Source of the DNA: Pseudomonas frederiksbergensis
GTDB lineage: Bacteria; Pseudomonadota; Gammaproteobacteria; Pseudomonadales; Pseudomonadaceae
Direction of reading: 5' to 3'
Assembly (NCBI RefSeq): GCF_900105495.1
Contig: NZ_FNTF01000002.1
Location: forward strand, 533,501 to 597,500
DNA length: 64,000 nucleotides
Part shown: one piece after another, positions 55,430 to 64,000 of the stretch
Layout: every line of letters begins with the position of its first letter
Numbering within the stretch: the first letter of the stretch is position 1
Position numbers and translations under genes: made by a program
Notes under the pieces: generated by a model
The model's database searches: none
Told to the model about the DNA's origin: nothing
The model's input: only the letters and a program-made list of their open reading frames with translations

Positions 55430-55801
55430 TCAGCTCAACCGCCAGGCGGCAAGCCCCAGGCACAACCAGCCGACCAGAAATGCCAGCCCGCCGAAGGGAG
55501 TGATGATCCCGAGCTTGCTCACGCCGGTCATGGTCAACAGGTACAGACTGCCGGAAAACAGCAGGATGCCGACGACGAACGATGCACCCGCCCATGTGAT
55601 CAGGCGACCGGGAATCTGCGTGGCCAGCAGCGCAACGCCCAGCAGTGCCAAGGTGTGCACCAACTGATAGGTGACGCCGGTATGGAAAATCGCCAGGTAC
55701 TCGGGTGTCAGGCGGCTTTTCAAGCCGTGGGCGGCGAACGCGCCAAGGGCAACGCCGGTGAAGCCGAAAAAAGCGGCCAGCATCAGAAAGCCACGCAGCA
55801 T
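55430..55801 (-). CDS. DUF423 family membrane protein
   Basis: 123 residues with four hydrophobic helices. GALAAHGLK-type motif (LGAFAAHGLKSRLTPEYLAIFHTGVTYQ) at residue 20-50 is the family mark, then ALLGVALLATQIPGR, FVVGILLFSGSLYLLTMTGVS and PFGGLAFLVGWLCLGLAAWRL. Function unknown (YgdD-like). It is divergent from mtgA, 75 bases apart. Confidence 0.92.
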   Translation of the reverse strand: MLRGFLMLAAFFGFTGVALGAFAAHGLKSRLTPEYLAIFHTGVTYQLVHTLALLGVALLATQIPGRLITWAGASFVVGILLFSGSLYLLTMTGVSKLGIITPFGGLAFLVGWLCLGLAAWRLS

Positions 55802-55836
55802 GAAGAACTCCAGTCAGACTCGATCCACAGGGTCTG

Positions 55837-55842
55837 TATAAT
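55837..55842 (+). promoter_or_regulatory. -10 box of a probable mtgA promoter
   Basis: A perfect TATAAT, preceded by G (extended type: CTGTATAAT) 34 bases before the mtgA start; the matching -35 (TCAGAC near 55814) is weak. Confidence 0.5.
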
Positions 55843-55875
55843 GGCCCGCTCAACGGGTTCGGCCAAGCCATCTCT

Positions 55876-56598
55876 ATGCTGCGTTTATTTTTGCGACGAT
55901 TCACGAAGGCCCTGCTCTGGTTCGCGGGTGGCAGCGTATTGCTGGTGCTGATCTTTCGCGTGGTACCACCACCGGGAACGGCGTTGATGGTCGAGCGCAA
56001 GATCGAATCCTGGTTCGACGGCGAACCCATCGACCTGCAACGCACCTGGAAACCCTGGGATGAAATCTCCGATGACCTGAAAGTCGCGGTGATTGCCGGC
56101 GAAGATCAGAAATTCCCGGAGCATTGGGGCTTTGACTTTGGCGCGATCCAGGCCGCACTGGCCCACAACGAACTCGGCGGAACGATTCGTGGCGCCAGCA
56201 CCCTGAGCCAGCAGGTCTCGAAGAACCTGTTTCTGTGGTCTGGCCGCAGCTGGTTGCGCAAAGGCCTGGAAGCCTGGTTTACCGGGCTGATCGAAGTGTT
56301 CTGGCCCAAGCAGCGAATTCTTGAGGTGTACCTCAACAGCGTGGAGTGGGATGACGGTGTGTTTGGCGCTGAAGCCGCAGCCAGGCATCACTTTGGCGTC
56401 GGCGCTCGCTCGCTGTCCCGGCAGCAGGCCAGCCTGCTGGCTGCGGTGCTGCCTAACCCGCGGGTTTGGAGCGCCAGTCATCCGACTAACTACGTCGCAC
56501 GGCGGGCGGGATGGATTCGACAGCAGATGAGTCAGCTCGGGGGCGATAGCTATCTGGTCGGGATCAATGATTCACGCCGCGCACCTTGGTCCCAATGA
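55876..56598 (+). CDS. mtgA: Monofunctional biosynthetic peptidoglycan transglycosylase
   Basis: 240 residues. A membrane anchor (ALLWFAGGSVLLVLIFRVV) and a GT51 glycosyltransferase domain: AVIAGEDQKFPEHWGFDF with the catalytic Glu, GASTLSQQVSKNLFLWSGRSW, KQRILEVYLNSVEWDDGVFG. It polymerises lipid II into glycan strands at the inner membrane, without the transpeptidase domain of class A PBPs. Divergent from the DUF423 gene and convergent with rpoH. Confidence 0.96.
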   Translation: MLRLFLRRFTKALLWFAGGSVLLVLIFRVVPPPGTALMVERKIESWFDGEPIDLQRTWKPWDEISDDLKVAVIAGEDQKFPEHWGFDFGAIQAALAHNELGGTIRGASTLSQQVSKNLFLWSGRSWLRKGLEAWFTGLIEVFWPKQRILEVYLNSVEWDDGVFGAEAAARHHFGVGARSLSRQQASLLAAVLPNPRVWSASHPTNYVARRAGWIRQQMSQLGGDSYLVGINDSRRAPWSQ

Positions 56599-56611
56599 CA
56601 CTGCAAATCTC

Positions 56612-56732
56612 CTGTGGGAGCGACGGTGCGACGATTCGACCTGCTCGCGATAGCTATTGATCATTCAATATTTATAGCGACTGACCTGACGCCATCGCGA
56701 GCAGCTCGAATCGTCGCACCGTCGCTCCCACA
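56612..56732. repeat. REPIN, 'CGACGGTGCGACGATTCGA' type
   Basis: CTGTGGGAGCGACGGTGCGA and inverted CGTCGCACCGTCGCTCCCAC form a long doublet; the AATCGTCGCACC element recurs at 21740. Spacer CATTCAATATTTATAGCGAC is again related to the others. Confidence 0.9.
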
Positions 56733-56763
56733 TTGGTTTATGGTGACTCAGGAAAAATGGGCA

Positions 56764-56808
56764 CAAACAAAAACGCCCCGATCAATGATCGGGGCGTTTT
56801 TTTGTGCC
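56764..56808. terminator. Bidirectional intrinsic terminator between mtgA and rpoH
   Basis: AAAACGCCCCGATC, AAT, GATCGGGGCGTTTT, with the flanks CACAAA and TTTGTG continuing the palindrome: a 14-bp perfect stem plus A/T runs on both sides. Confidence 0.93.
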
Positions 56809-56818
56809 TGAGCTGCTG

Positions 56819-57673
56819 TTAAGCGGCAATCGACAACTTGAGCTTGTTCATCGCGCTCTTCTCGAGCTGACGAATACGCTCTGCCGACACGTTGTACTTC
56901 TGCGCCAGGTCATGCAGCGTGGCTTTTTCTTCCGCCAGCCAGCGCTGGTAGAGGATGTCACGGCTACGGTCGTCCAGCACTTCAAGCGCTTCGTGCAGGT
57001 TGTGGTTGGAGTTGTCGCTCCAGTCGGCATCTTCCAGCTGACGGGCCGGGTCGTACCGGTGGTCTTCCAGATAGTTGGCCGGCGATTGGAAAGCGCTGTC
57101 GTCGTCCGCTTCCGCGGCCGGGTCGAAGGCCATGTCATGGCCGGTCAGGCGACTTTCCATCTCACGCACTTCCCGAGGCTCTACACCGAGGCTTTCCGCC
57201 ACACGATGGACTTCCTCGTTGTTCAGCCACGCCAGACGTTTCTTCTGGCTGCGCAGGTTGAAGAACAGCTTGCGCTGGGCCTTGGTGGTCGCGACTTTCA
57301 CAATGCGCCAGTTGCGCAGGATGAACTCGTGGATTTCCGCCTTGATCCAGTGCACCGCAAAGGACACCAGGCGCACACCCATTTCCGGGTTGAAGCGCTT
57401 CACCGCCTTCATCAGGCCGACGTTGCCTTCCTGGATCAGGTCAGCCTGAGCCAGACCGTAGCCGGAATAGCTACGGGCGATATGTACAACAAAACGCAGG
57501 TGGGCGAGCACCATCTGCCGAGCCGCCCCCAAATCCTGCTCATAATAGAGACTCTCGGCCAGTTCGCGCTCCTGCTCCGGCGTCAGCAATGGAATGCTGT
57601 TCACCGTGTGCACATAGGCCTCCAGGTTTGCACCCGGGACCAGAGCATATGCAGGTTGCAAAGAATTGGTCAT
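56819..57673 (-). CDS. rpoH: RNA polymerase heat-shock sigma factor sigma-32
   Basis: 284 residues. Region 2 ([62 protein letters not shown]), the RpoH box [17 protein letters not shown], region 3 and region 4 with the helix-turn-helix ([28 protein letters not shown]). It directs heat-shock gene expression. The start at 57673 follows GGAGG. A candidate AlgU-type promoter lies upstream. It is the gene after ftsX, as in E. coli and P. aeruginosa. Confidence 0.97.
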   Translation of the reverse strand: MTNSLQPAYALVPGANLEAYVHTVNSIPLLTPEQERELAESLYYEQDLGAARQMVLAHLRFVVHIARSYSGYGLAQADLIQEGNVGLMKAVKRFNPEMGVRLVSFAVHWIKAEIHEFILRNWRIVKVATTKAQRKLFFNLRSQKKRLAWLNNEEVHRVAESLGVEPREVREMESRLTGHDMAFDPAAEADDDSAFQSPANYLEDHRYDPARQLEDADWSDNSNHNLHEALEVLDDRSRDILYQRWLAEEKATLHDLAQKYNVSAERIRQLEKSAMNKLKLSIAA

Positions 57674-57722
57674 ACGAAAAAACCTCCGACTTACATAACT
57701 CGTGCAGTTCAGCACTGCGAAA

Positions 57723-57749
57723 ATTGACCGGGAACCGAAAGACAAGTTC
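57723..57749 (-). promoter_or_regulatory. Possible extracytoplasmic-sigma (AlgU-type) promoter of rpoH
   Basis: On the minus strand GAACTT (57749-57744), 16 bases, then TCAAT (57727-57723), 50 bases upstream of the rpoH start. The -35 fits the AlgU/sigmaE consensus exactly, the -10 only in part. P. aeruginosa rpoH is known to have an AlgU-dependent promoter. Confidence 0.45.
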
Positions 57750-57786
57750 CCATAAACGCTGAAAGGTCAATACGAGCAAAATGATA

Positions 57787-58809
57787 CTACTTAGGCGCAA
57801 GCTCCCTCAGGTGGCGTGCGACTGCAATCCATGCACCGATATACCCCAACAGCACCGCGCCAAGCAAGAGAGACAGACCGTCGGCGACTGGCACTCCGGC
57901 CAGCGCAAAATCACTGCCGTACAACCCGGCCAGCCCAACCACCGCGTCGTTCAGCCAATCAAGGCCGAACGCCAATACGCCCCAGGAAAGAATCCCCGCA
58001 CCGAAGCCATAAAGCGCACCCATGTACAGAAAGGGCCTGCGCACATAGCTGTCAGTGCCGCCGACGAGTTTAATCACTTCTATCTCTGTGCGGCGGTTTT
58101 CAATATGAAGACGAATGGTATTGCCTATCACCAAAAGTAATGCAGACACCAGAAGCACGGTCAGACCGAAGACAAAACGGTCACCCAGCTTGAGGATGGC
58201 TGCCAGACGCTCGACCCAGACTAGATCAAGTTGCGCCTGTTGTACCTTCGGCAGCTCGGAAAGTTTTTGTCGTAATGCTTCAAGGGCTGGCTTGTCGACC
58301 TCGTTCGGCGTCACCAGAACCACGCCCGGCAGCGGGTTTTCCGGCAGTTCTTTCAGCGCCTCGCCCAGACCGGACTGCAACTGAAACTCTTCCAGCGCCT
58401 GATCGCGACCGACATATTCAGCATCAGCTACGCCCGGCATCCCCTTGATCTGCTCACGCAACGACTCGCCTTCCGCAGGGCTGGCCTCGATTTGCAGGTA
58501 CAGGGAAATCTGCGCCGCACGCTGCCAGGAGCCGCCAAGACGCTCGACGTTACTTAGCAAAAGTGACAGGCCCATCGGCAAACTCAGGGCTACCGCCATC
58601 ACCATGCAGGTGAAGAAGCTACCGATGGGCTGCTTGCCCAAACGGCGCAAGCTGTCGAGCAAACTGGCGCGATGACTTTCGACCCAGGCACGAAACAACG
58701 TGGCGAAATCCGGGCCGTCATCATCGTCACGTTTTTTCTTCTGCGGCTGTTGGTCGGCGGCCTTCGGGGCCACGCGCTCGGAAACCTTGGGGCTGCGTGT
58801 CGCACTCAT
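57787..58809 (-). CDS. ftsX: Cell division protein FtsX
   Basis: 340 residues. The cytoplasmic N-terminus (~60 residues) has a basic Pro/Lys-rich start (SERVAPKAADQQPQKKKR). Four membrane helices follow, the first FFTCMVMAVALSLPMGLSLLL; the periplasmic loop after it activates EnvC-type amidase regulators. Last helices: LVSALLLVIGNTIRLHIENRR and LGAVLLGYIGAWIAVARHL. FtsX overlaps ftsE by four bases; together with ftsY they form the ftsYEX operon. Confidence 0.96.
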   Translation of the reverse strand: MSATRSPKVSERVAPKAADQQPQKKKRDDDDGPDFATLFRAWVESHRASLLDSLRRLGKQPIGSFFTCMVMAVALSLPMGLSLLLSNVERLGGSWQRAAQISLYLQIEASPAEGESLREQIKGMPGVADAEYVGRDQALEEFQLQSGLGEALKELPENPLPGVVLVTPNEVDKPALEALRQKLSELPKVQQAQLDLVWVERLAAILKLGDRFVFGLTVLLVSALLLVIGNTIRLHIENRRTEIEVIKLVGGTDSYVRRPFLYMGALYGFGAGILSWGVLAFGLDWLNDAVVGLAGLYGSDFALAGVPVADGLSLLLGAVLLGYIGAWIAVARHLRELAPK

Positions 58810-59477
58810 ACGCCGGCCTCCCCGTCACCGATCAATCGACCGCGTTGCAGGGTCAGCATGCGGTGGCGCATGCGGGCGATCAGTGCCAGGTCGTGACTGG
58901 CAATCAACACACTGGTGCCCAAACGGTTGATGTCTTCGAACACGCCCATGATTTCTGCCGCCAGGCGTGGATCGAGGTTACCGGTCGGTTCGTCCGCCAG
59001 CAGCAAGGCCGGGCGGTGAACGATGGCGCGGGCGATACCGACACGCTGTTGCTGACCGGTGGACAGGTCGCCAGGGTACAAGTCGGTCTTGTCCGACAGC
59101 GCCACGCGCTCGAGCGCCGAATCCACGCGCTTGGTGATCTCGGCCTTGGACAACCCCAGGATCTGCAAGGGCAGCGCGATGTTGTTGAACACCGTGCGAT
59201 CGAACAACAGCTGGTGATTCTGGAACACCACGCCGATCTGCCGTCGCAGGTAAGGAATCTGCGCGTTGCTGATGGTGCTCAGGTCTTGCCCGGCCAGCAG
59301 CAATTTACCGGTAGTCGGACGCTCCATCGCCAGCAGCAGGCGCAACAAGGTGCTTTTACCGGCGCCAGAGTGGCCGGTCACAAACAAAAACTCGCCCCGA
59401 CGAACTCGAAAGCTCAGCTCATGCAAGCCGACGTGGCCGTTCGGGTAGCGTTTACCGACCTGTTCGAAACGAATCAT
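58806..59477 (-). CDS. ftsE: Cell division ATP-binding protein FtsE
   Basis: 223 residues of the ABC ATPase fold: Walker A GHSGAGKST (Lys41), Q-loop VVFQNHQLL, signature LSTGQQQRV, Walker B LLLADEPTGNLD, and His switch SHDLALI. It couples ATP to the opening of FtsX so that amidases are activated at the septum. Four-base overlaps with ftsY and ftsX. Confidence 0.97.
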   Translation of the reverse strand: MIRFEQVGKRYPNGHVGLHELSFRVRRGEFLFVTGHSGAGKSTLLRLLLAMERPTTGKLLLAGQDLSTISNAQIPYLRRQIGVVFQNHQLLFDRTVFNNIALPLQILGLSKAEITKRVDSALERVALSDKTDLYPGDLSTGQQQRVGIARAIVHRPALLLADEPTGNLDPRLAAEIMGVFEDINRLGTSVLIASHDLALIARMRHRMLTLQRGRLIGDGEAGV

Positions 59478-60991
59478 GAACGCTCCCGCTCGGCAAACAG
59501 TGCCTGGACAAAGGGTTCTGCTTCAAAAGTACGCAAATCATCGATACCTTCACCGACGCCAATGTAGCGGATCGGCAGGCCAAACTGCTTGGCGAGGGCA
59601 AAAATCACCCCACCTTTGGCGGTGCCATCAAGCTTGGTCAGCGCCAGTCCGGTGAGTTCGACGGTCTGATTGAATTGTTTGGCCTGGCTGATCGCGTTCT
59701 GCCCCGTACCGGCATCAAGCACCAGCAGCACCTCGTGAGGCGCGTCAGCGTCGAGTTTGCTGATGACCCGGCGAACCTTCTTCAGCTCTTCCATCAAGTT
59801 GTCTTTGGTGTGCAGGCGACCGGCGGTGTCGGCGATCAATACGTCGATGCCACGGGCCTTGGCCGCTTGCACGGCATCGAAGATAACCGAAGCCGAATCC
59901 GCGCCGGTGTGCTGGGCGATGACCGGGATCTTGTTGCGTTCGCCCCAGACCTGCAATTGTTCGACGGCGGCGGCGCGAAAGGTATCGCCAGCCGCGAGCA
60001 TGACTTTCTTGCCTTCGAGCTGCAGCTTCTTCGCCAGCTTGCCGATGGTAGTGGTCTTGCCGGCACCGTTGACGCCAACGACCAGGATTACGAACGGCTT
60101 GTTCTGCGAAGTGATTTTCAGCGGTTGCTCGACAGGCTTGAGCATCGCCGCCAGTTCCGCTTGCAGGGATTTGTACAGCGCGTCGGCATCGGCCAGTTCT
60201 TTGCGAGCGACCTTCTGGGTCAGGCGCTGAATGATCACCGAAGTCGCCTCGACGCCCACATCGGCGGTCAGCAGGCGGGTTTCGATGTCTTCGAGCAGCT
60301 CGTCATCGATGATCTTCTTGCCCAGGAACAGGCTGGCCATGCCTTCGCCGATGCTGGCGCTGGTCTTGGACAAGCCTTGTTTCAGGCGGGCGAAGAAACC
60401 GGCTTTGGTTTCTTCGGTACGCACAGGCTCGGCAGGCGCTTCGACGGGAACGACGGGAGCGACGACCGGCGCAGGTGCTGGAGCAACCGGAGCAACCGGA
60501 GCAACCGGAGCAACCGGAGCAATGAATACGGGCACCACAGGTTCTGTAACAACCGGTTCAGGCTCGGCCAAAACCACTGGCGCGACAACCGGCTCAACCA
60601 CTGGCGCTTGAACAGGCTCAGGAGCAAACGCAGTCGGCGCTGGAATCGGTGGCGTAACGTGCGGCGCCAGCTCGTCTTCGACCAATGACACCGGCTCTTC
60701 CGCTACGGGCAACGTCAGCCACGGCTCGGCAACGGGCGTGAGCGGCACTTGGGTCACGACTTCGGCGACGACAGCAGGCTCAGGCTCGATGGCCGGCTGC
60801 AACACCGGCTCGGAGATCGGCGGGATAATCGGCGCAAGCTCTTCTTCTATTACCGGCGCAGGCGTGGGCTCAGGAAGTGGTTGTGGCTGTTCGACGACGG
60901 GTTCCTGCGGCTTTTTGCGCAGCCATCCGAACAGGCTTTTCTTCTCACCAGCCGCAGCTGGGGCTTTCTTGTCGTCGTTGGAACCAAACAT
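59474..60991 (-). CDS. ftsY: Signal recognition particle receptor FtsY
   Basis: 505 residues. The N-terminal ~200 residues are an acidic, Pro/Ala/Val/Glu-rich, poorly conserved segment that binds membrane; it contains a run of four PVA-type tripeptide repeats (60480-60515). Then the NG domain: helical N part (ARLKQGLSKTSASIGEGMAS), G1 VVGVNGAGKTTTIGKLA, DTAGRLHT (G3), TKLDGTAKGG (G4) and IRYIGVGEGIDDLRTFEAE. It accepts SRP-bound ribosomes at the inner membrane. First gene of the ftsYEX operon. Confidence 0.96.
   Translation of the reverse strand: MFGSNDDKKAPAAAGEKKSLFGWLRKKPQEPVVEQPQPLPEPTPAPVIEEELAPIIPPISEPVLQPAIEPEPAVVAEVVTQVPLTPVAEPWLTLPVAEEPVSLVEDELAPHVTPPIPAPTAFAPEPVQAPVVEPVVAPVVLAEPEPVVTEPVVPVFIAPVAPVAPVAPVAPAPAPVVAPVVPVEAPAEPVRTEETKAGFFARLKQGLSKTSASIGEGMASLFLGKKIIDDELLEDIETRLLTADVGVEATSVIIQRLTQKVARKELADADALYKSLQAELAAMLKPVEQPLKITSQNKPFVILVVGVNGAGKTTTIGKLAKKLQLEGKKVMLAAGDTFRAAAVEQLQVWGERNKIPVIAQHTGADSASVIFDAVQAAKARGIDVLIADTAGRLHTKDNLMEELKKVRRVISKLDADAPHEVLLVLDAGTGQNAISQAKQFNQTVELTGLALTKLDGTAKGGVIFALAKQFGLPIRYIGVGEGIDDLRTFEAEPFVQALFAERERS
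60480..60524 (-). repeat. 9-base tandem repeat in ftsY
   Basis: GGAGCAACC four times without change (60480-60515), followed by a one-off GGAGCAATG; it encodes PVA triplets in the FtsY N-terminal segment and should be prone to in-frame copy-number change. Confidence 0.9.
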
Positions 60992-61335
60992 GGAGGACGG
61001 CTATCTCACGGTAGCGACGCGCCAAAGGGCGCCTCGGCAAATAAATATTCGATGCAGAACAGACTGCGATTGACCCAGCTTGTTCACGCGCAACATTTTG
61101 TCGAGGTGCAAACAGCACCTCAAAGGTCGACTAATACGAAGGACTGGAACGGCATCGTCGGCGAAAACGCAGAGTTTAGCTGACAAACTCAAAGCTTCCG
61201 CCGTAAACCCAAACAACCTGCTGACCGATCAAAGGCCTGATAGGCGTGGCCGCCAGTAAAACGGATCAGTATCCTAGCACCCTCTCGCCCGCCGACGCTA
61301 AGACCAAGCGGGCAGCCCCAAAGGTTTAAAAACGA
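60992..61335. other. Divergent intergenic region with no visible gene
   Basis: This 344-base gap separates ftsY (minus) from the M16 peptidase genes (plus) and must hold both promoters. I could not define clear boxes or palindromes and saw no credible small gene in it. Confidence 0.6.
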
Positions 61336-62691
61336 ATGAATGCTCTAGCCCGCCGCGCTGCAGGCCTGCTGCTCAGCACAGTTTGTCTGCCCCTCTCGGC
61401 CCTGGCTGCCGATCCTCAACCCACCCATGAATTCACCCTCGATAACGGCCTGAAGGTCGTCGTGCGCGAAGACCATCGTGCGCCAGTGGTGGTTTCCCAA
61501 GTCTGGTACAAGGTCGGCTCCAGCTACGAGACCCCGGGTCAGACCGGTTTGTCCCACGCCCTGGAACACATGATGTTCAAGGGCAGCGAGAAAGTCGGCC
61601 CCGGTGAAGCCTCGCTGATCCTGCGCGACCTCGGCGCCGAAGAGAACGCGTTCACCAGCGATGACTTCACGGCGTATTACCAGGTGCTGGCCCGCGACCG
61701 CCTGGGCGTGGCCTTCGAACTGGAAGCCGACCGCATGGCCAGCTTGCGCCTGCCGGCCGACGAGTTCGCCCGCGAGATCGAAGTCATCAAAGAAGAACGT
61801 CGCCTGCGCACCGACGACAAGCCGATGTCCAAGGCCTACGAACGCTTCAAGGCCATGGCCTACCCGGCCAGCGGTTACCACACGCCGACCATCGGCTGGA
61901 TGGCTGACCTGGACCGCATGAAAGTCGAAGAGCTGCGCCACTGGTACCAATCCTGGTACGTGCCGAACAACGCCACGCTGGTGGTGGTCGGTGACGTGAC
62001 CCCGGACGAGGTCAAGACCCTGGCCCAGCGCTATTTCGGCCCGATCGCCAAACGTGATGTGCCCTCGGCAAAAATCCCGTTGGAACTGGCCGAACCCGGC
62101 GAGCGCAAGATCACCCTGCATGTGCAGACTCAACTGCCAAGCCTGATGCTGGGCTTCAACGTGCCAAGCATCGCCACCGCTGAAGACAAACGCTCGGTCA
62201 ACGCCTTGCGCCTGATCTCCGCCCTGCTCGACGGCGGCTACAGCGGACGCATCCCGACACAACTGGAGCGCGGCGAAGAGCTGGTCTCCGGCGGTTCGTC
62301 GAGTTACGACGCCTACACCCGTGGCGACAGCCTGTTCACCTTGTCGGCGACGCCCAATACCCAGAAAAACAAAACCATGGCCCAGGCCGAAGCGGGCCTC
62401 TGGAAACTGCTCGAACAGCTGAAAACCACCGCGCCGTCCGCTGAAGAACTGGAACGCGTCCGCGCGCAGGTCATCGCCGGCCTGGTTTACGAGCGTGACT
62501 CGATCACCAGCCAGGCCACCGCCATTGGTCAACTGGAAACCGTCGGCCTGTCCTGGAAGCTGATGGACACCGAACTCGCCGAGCTGGAAAGCGTGACCCC
62601 GCAAGACATCCAGAAAGCCGCCAAGCTGTATTTCACCCGCGAACGTCTCAGCGTCGCCCATGTATTGCCAGAGGAGACGACTCATGAGTGA
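61336..62691 (+). CDS. M16-family zinc metallopeptidase (active subunit type)
   Basis: 451 residues. A signal peptide (LLLSTVCLPLSALA) leads to the peptidase M16 fold with the inverted zinc motif HALEH (GLSHALEHMMFKGS) near residue 75-79 and the distal Glu (REIEVIKEERRLRTDD). M16 proteins work as pairs; the following gene encodes the partner. Substrates in Pseudomonas are not defined; the pair is next to ftsY in P. aeruginosa too. The last codons overlap the start of the next gene by eight bases. Confidence 0.93.
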   Translation: MNALARRAAGLLLSTVCLPLSALAADPQPTHEFTLDNGLKVVVREDHRAPVVVSQVWYKVGSSYETPGQTGLSHALEHMMFKGSEKVGPGEASLILRDLGAEENAFTSDDFTAYYQVLARDRLGVAFELEADRMASLRLPADEFAREIEVIKEERRLRTDDKPMSKAYERFKAMAYPASGYHTPTIGWMADLDRMKVEELRHWYQSWYVPNNATLVVVGDVTPDEVKTLAQRYFGPIAKRDVPSAKIPLELAEPGERKITLHVQTQLPSLMLGFNVPSIATAEDKRSVNALRLISALLDGGYSGRIPTQLERGEELVSGGSSSYDAYTRGDSLFTLSATPNTQKNKTMAQAEAGLWKLLEQLKTTAPSAEELERVRAQVIAGLVYERDSITSQATAIGQLETVGLSWKLMDTELAELESVTPQDIQKAAKLYFTRERLSVAHVLPEETTHE

Positions 62692-64000
62692 GCGTAAAAA
62701 ACCGCGCCTGGCGCTGATTGGCCTGATCGTTGTCGCCTTGATCGGATCTGCCGCTTTCTACTTCTCCAAGACCGACGATTCCAAGGCCAGCGAAGCGCTG
62801 GACAAGGCCAAGGCCAGCCAGAAACTGCAATCACTGGCCGAACTCGACGGCAAAGCGCCAAGCCACCGCACCCTGGACGTGCAGACGTGGAAAACCGCCG
62901 AGGGCGCCAAGGTGCTGTTCGTCGAAGCCCGGGAGCTGCCGATGTTCGACATGCGCCTGATCTTTGCCGCCGGCAGCAGCCAGGACGGTGACGCACCTGG
63001 CCTTTCCATGCTGACCAACGCCATGCTCAACGAAGGTGTGGCCGGCAAAGATGTCGGCGCCATCGCTCAGGGCTTCGAAGGCCTGGGCGCAGACTTTGGC
63101 AACGGCGCATTCAAAGACATGGCTCTGGCTTCGCTGCGCAGCCTCAGTGCCGCGAACAAACGCGAACCGGCGCTGAAGTTGTTCTCGGAAGTCGTCGGCA
63201 AACCGACCTTCCCGGCCGATTCCTTTGCGCGCATCAAGAACCAGATGCTCGCCGGTTTCGAGTACCAGAAGCAGAACCCCGGCAAGCTCGCGAGCCTGGA
63301 GCTGATGAACCGTCTGTATGGCGATCATCCGTACGCACATTCCAGCGACGGCACGGCTAAGACCGTTCCGGCGATTACCGTGGCCCAGATGCGCGCGTTC
63401 CATGAGAAGGCTTATGCAGCCGGCAACGTGGTGATTGCGCTGGTGGGCGACCTGTCTCGCGCTGAAGCCGAAGCGATTGCCGCACAAGTTTCCAGTGCGC
63501 TGCCTAAAGGTCCGGAGCTGGCGAAAATCCCGCAGCCGGAGGAACCGAAAGCCAGCATCGGCCACATCGAGTTTCCATCCAAGCAGACCAACCTGATGCT
63601 CGCGCAATTGGGCATCGACCGTGACGACCCGGACTACGCGGCACTGTCCATGGGCAACCAAATCCTCGGTGGCGGTGGTTTCGGTACACGACTGATGAGC
63701 GAAGTGCGCGAGAAGCGCGGCCTGACTTACGGCGTCTATTCGGGTTTCACCCCGATGCAGGCGCGCGGCCCGTTCATGATCAACCTGCAAACCCGCGCCG
63801 AGATGAGCGAAGGCACGTTGAAGCTGGTGCAGGATGTGCTCGCCGACTACCTTAAAACCGGCCCGACCCAGAAAGAACTCGACGACGCCAAGCGTGAACT
63901 GGCCGGCAGCTTCCCGCTGTCCACTGCCAGCAACGCCGATATCGTCGGTCAACTCGGCGCCATGGGTTTCTACAACCTGCCGCTGAGTTACCTGGATGAC
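62684..64000 (+). CDS. M16-family peptidase-like protein lacking the zinc site (3' end outside the window)
   Basis: The frame is open to the window end, so at least 439 residues with no stop. An N-terminal anchor (LALIGLIVVALIGSAAFYF) is followed by the M16 fold: MRLIFAAGSSQDGDAPGLSM where the catalytic partner would have HxxEH, here SMLTNA, so no zinc ligands. The C-terminal Arg/Tyr pair that binds substrate (REKRGLTYGVYSGF) is kept. It overlaps the preceding peptidase gene, so the two are translated together, and this one is the non-catalytic subunit. Confidence 0.92.
   Translation, partial: MSERKKPRLALIGLIVVALIGSAAFYFSKTDDSKASEALDKAKASQKLQSLAELDGKAPSHRTLDVQTWKTAEGAKVLFVEARELPMFDMRLIFAAGSSQDGDAPGLSMLTNAMLNEGVAGKDVGAIAQGFEGLGADFGNGAFKDMALASLRSLSAANKREPALKLFSEVVGKPTFPADSFARIKNQMLAGFEYQKQNPGKLASLELMNRLYGDHPYAHSSDGTAKTVPAITVAQMRAFHEKAYAAGNVVIALVGDLSRAEAEAIAAQVSSALPKGPELAKIPQPEEPKASIGHIEFPSKQTNLMLAQLGIDRDDPDYAALSMGNQILGGGGFGTRLMSEVREKRGLTYGVYSGFTPMQARGPFMINLQTRAEMSEGTLKLVQDVLADYLKTGPTQKELDDAKRELAGSFPLSTASNADIVGQLGAMGFYNLPLSYLDD

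Overview
The window is a chromosomal segment of a fluorescent-group Pseudomonas. Three things support this: high GC with typical pseudomonad codon use, a gene order that closely follows the P. aeruginosa block from rpoH/ftsYEX through metXW, pilT, pyrRB, pilGHIJ-chpA, bioA, rhlE2, metF and ahcY, and many REP-type 'GTGGGAGCGxGCxTGCTCGCGA' palindromes like those of the P. fluorescens complex. No plasmid, phage, transposase, CRISPR array, tRNA or rRNA gene was seen. Almost every gene can be assigned to a family.

Layout. 1-7.6 kb: end of ligB, small envelope genes, mltA, three transporters (DMT, MFS, FNT) and a thioesterase. 7.7-10.4 kb: methyl-cycle block, with a sigma70 promoter and SAH riboswitch driving ahcY, then metF. 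10.5-19.3 kb: a solute-binding protein, the RNA helicase rhlE, a LysR/NTF2-like divergent pair, yceI with cytochrome b561, a small AT-richer cassette (bulb-type lectin plus tiny lipoprotein), and a secreted-type amine oxidase. 19.4-26.1 kb: bioA, rsmE, and a D-glutamate locus (dguR / dguABC). 26.4-36.5 kb: the Pil-Chp chemosensory operon (pilG, pilH, pilI, pilJ, chpA, chpC), without the adaptation enzymes pilK and chpB. 36.7-44.2 kb: gshB, tonB, yqgE-ruvX, pyrR-pyrB-pyrC' (inactive dihydroorotase homologue), a TM2 protein and an NlpC/P60 hydrolase. 44.3-52.4 kb: pilT and, divergently, yggS-proC-yggT-yggU, then metX-metW-DUF4426-rdgB-hemW-DUF3392. 52.5-64 kb: a lipoprotein, trmB, thiG, thiS, DUF423, mtgA, rpoH, ftsX-ftsE-ftsY and a pair of M16 peptidases, the second cut by the window end.

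Several loci share themes. The methionine/SAM cycle is represented by ahcY, metF, metX and metW. Type IV pilus control is represented by the Chp array, pilT and the nearby tonB. Cell-envelope growth is represented by mltA, mtgA, ftsEX and the NlpC hydrolase.

The least ordinary features are non-genic. Two families of palindromic repeats sit only between genes, often between convergent genes: a nested palindrome of about 102-110 bp (five full copies and one collapsed 31-bp copy) and REP/REPIN elements (more than a dozen). The lectin/lipoprotein cassette is bracketed by the real 3' end and terminator of the amine-oxidase gene and by a decayed copy of the same sequence. The ahcY leader shows a possible competition between the riboswitch pseudoknot and a hairpin reaching the ribosome binding site. 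A strong intrinsic terminator ends four bases before the tonB start codon. These are sequence-based inferences and none has been tested here.
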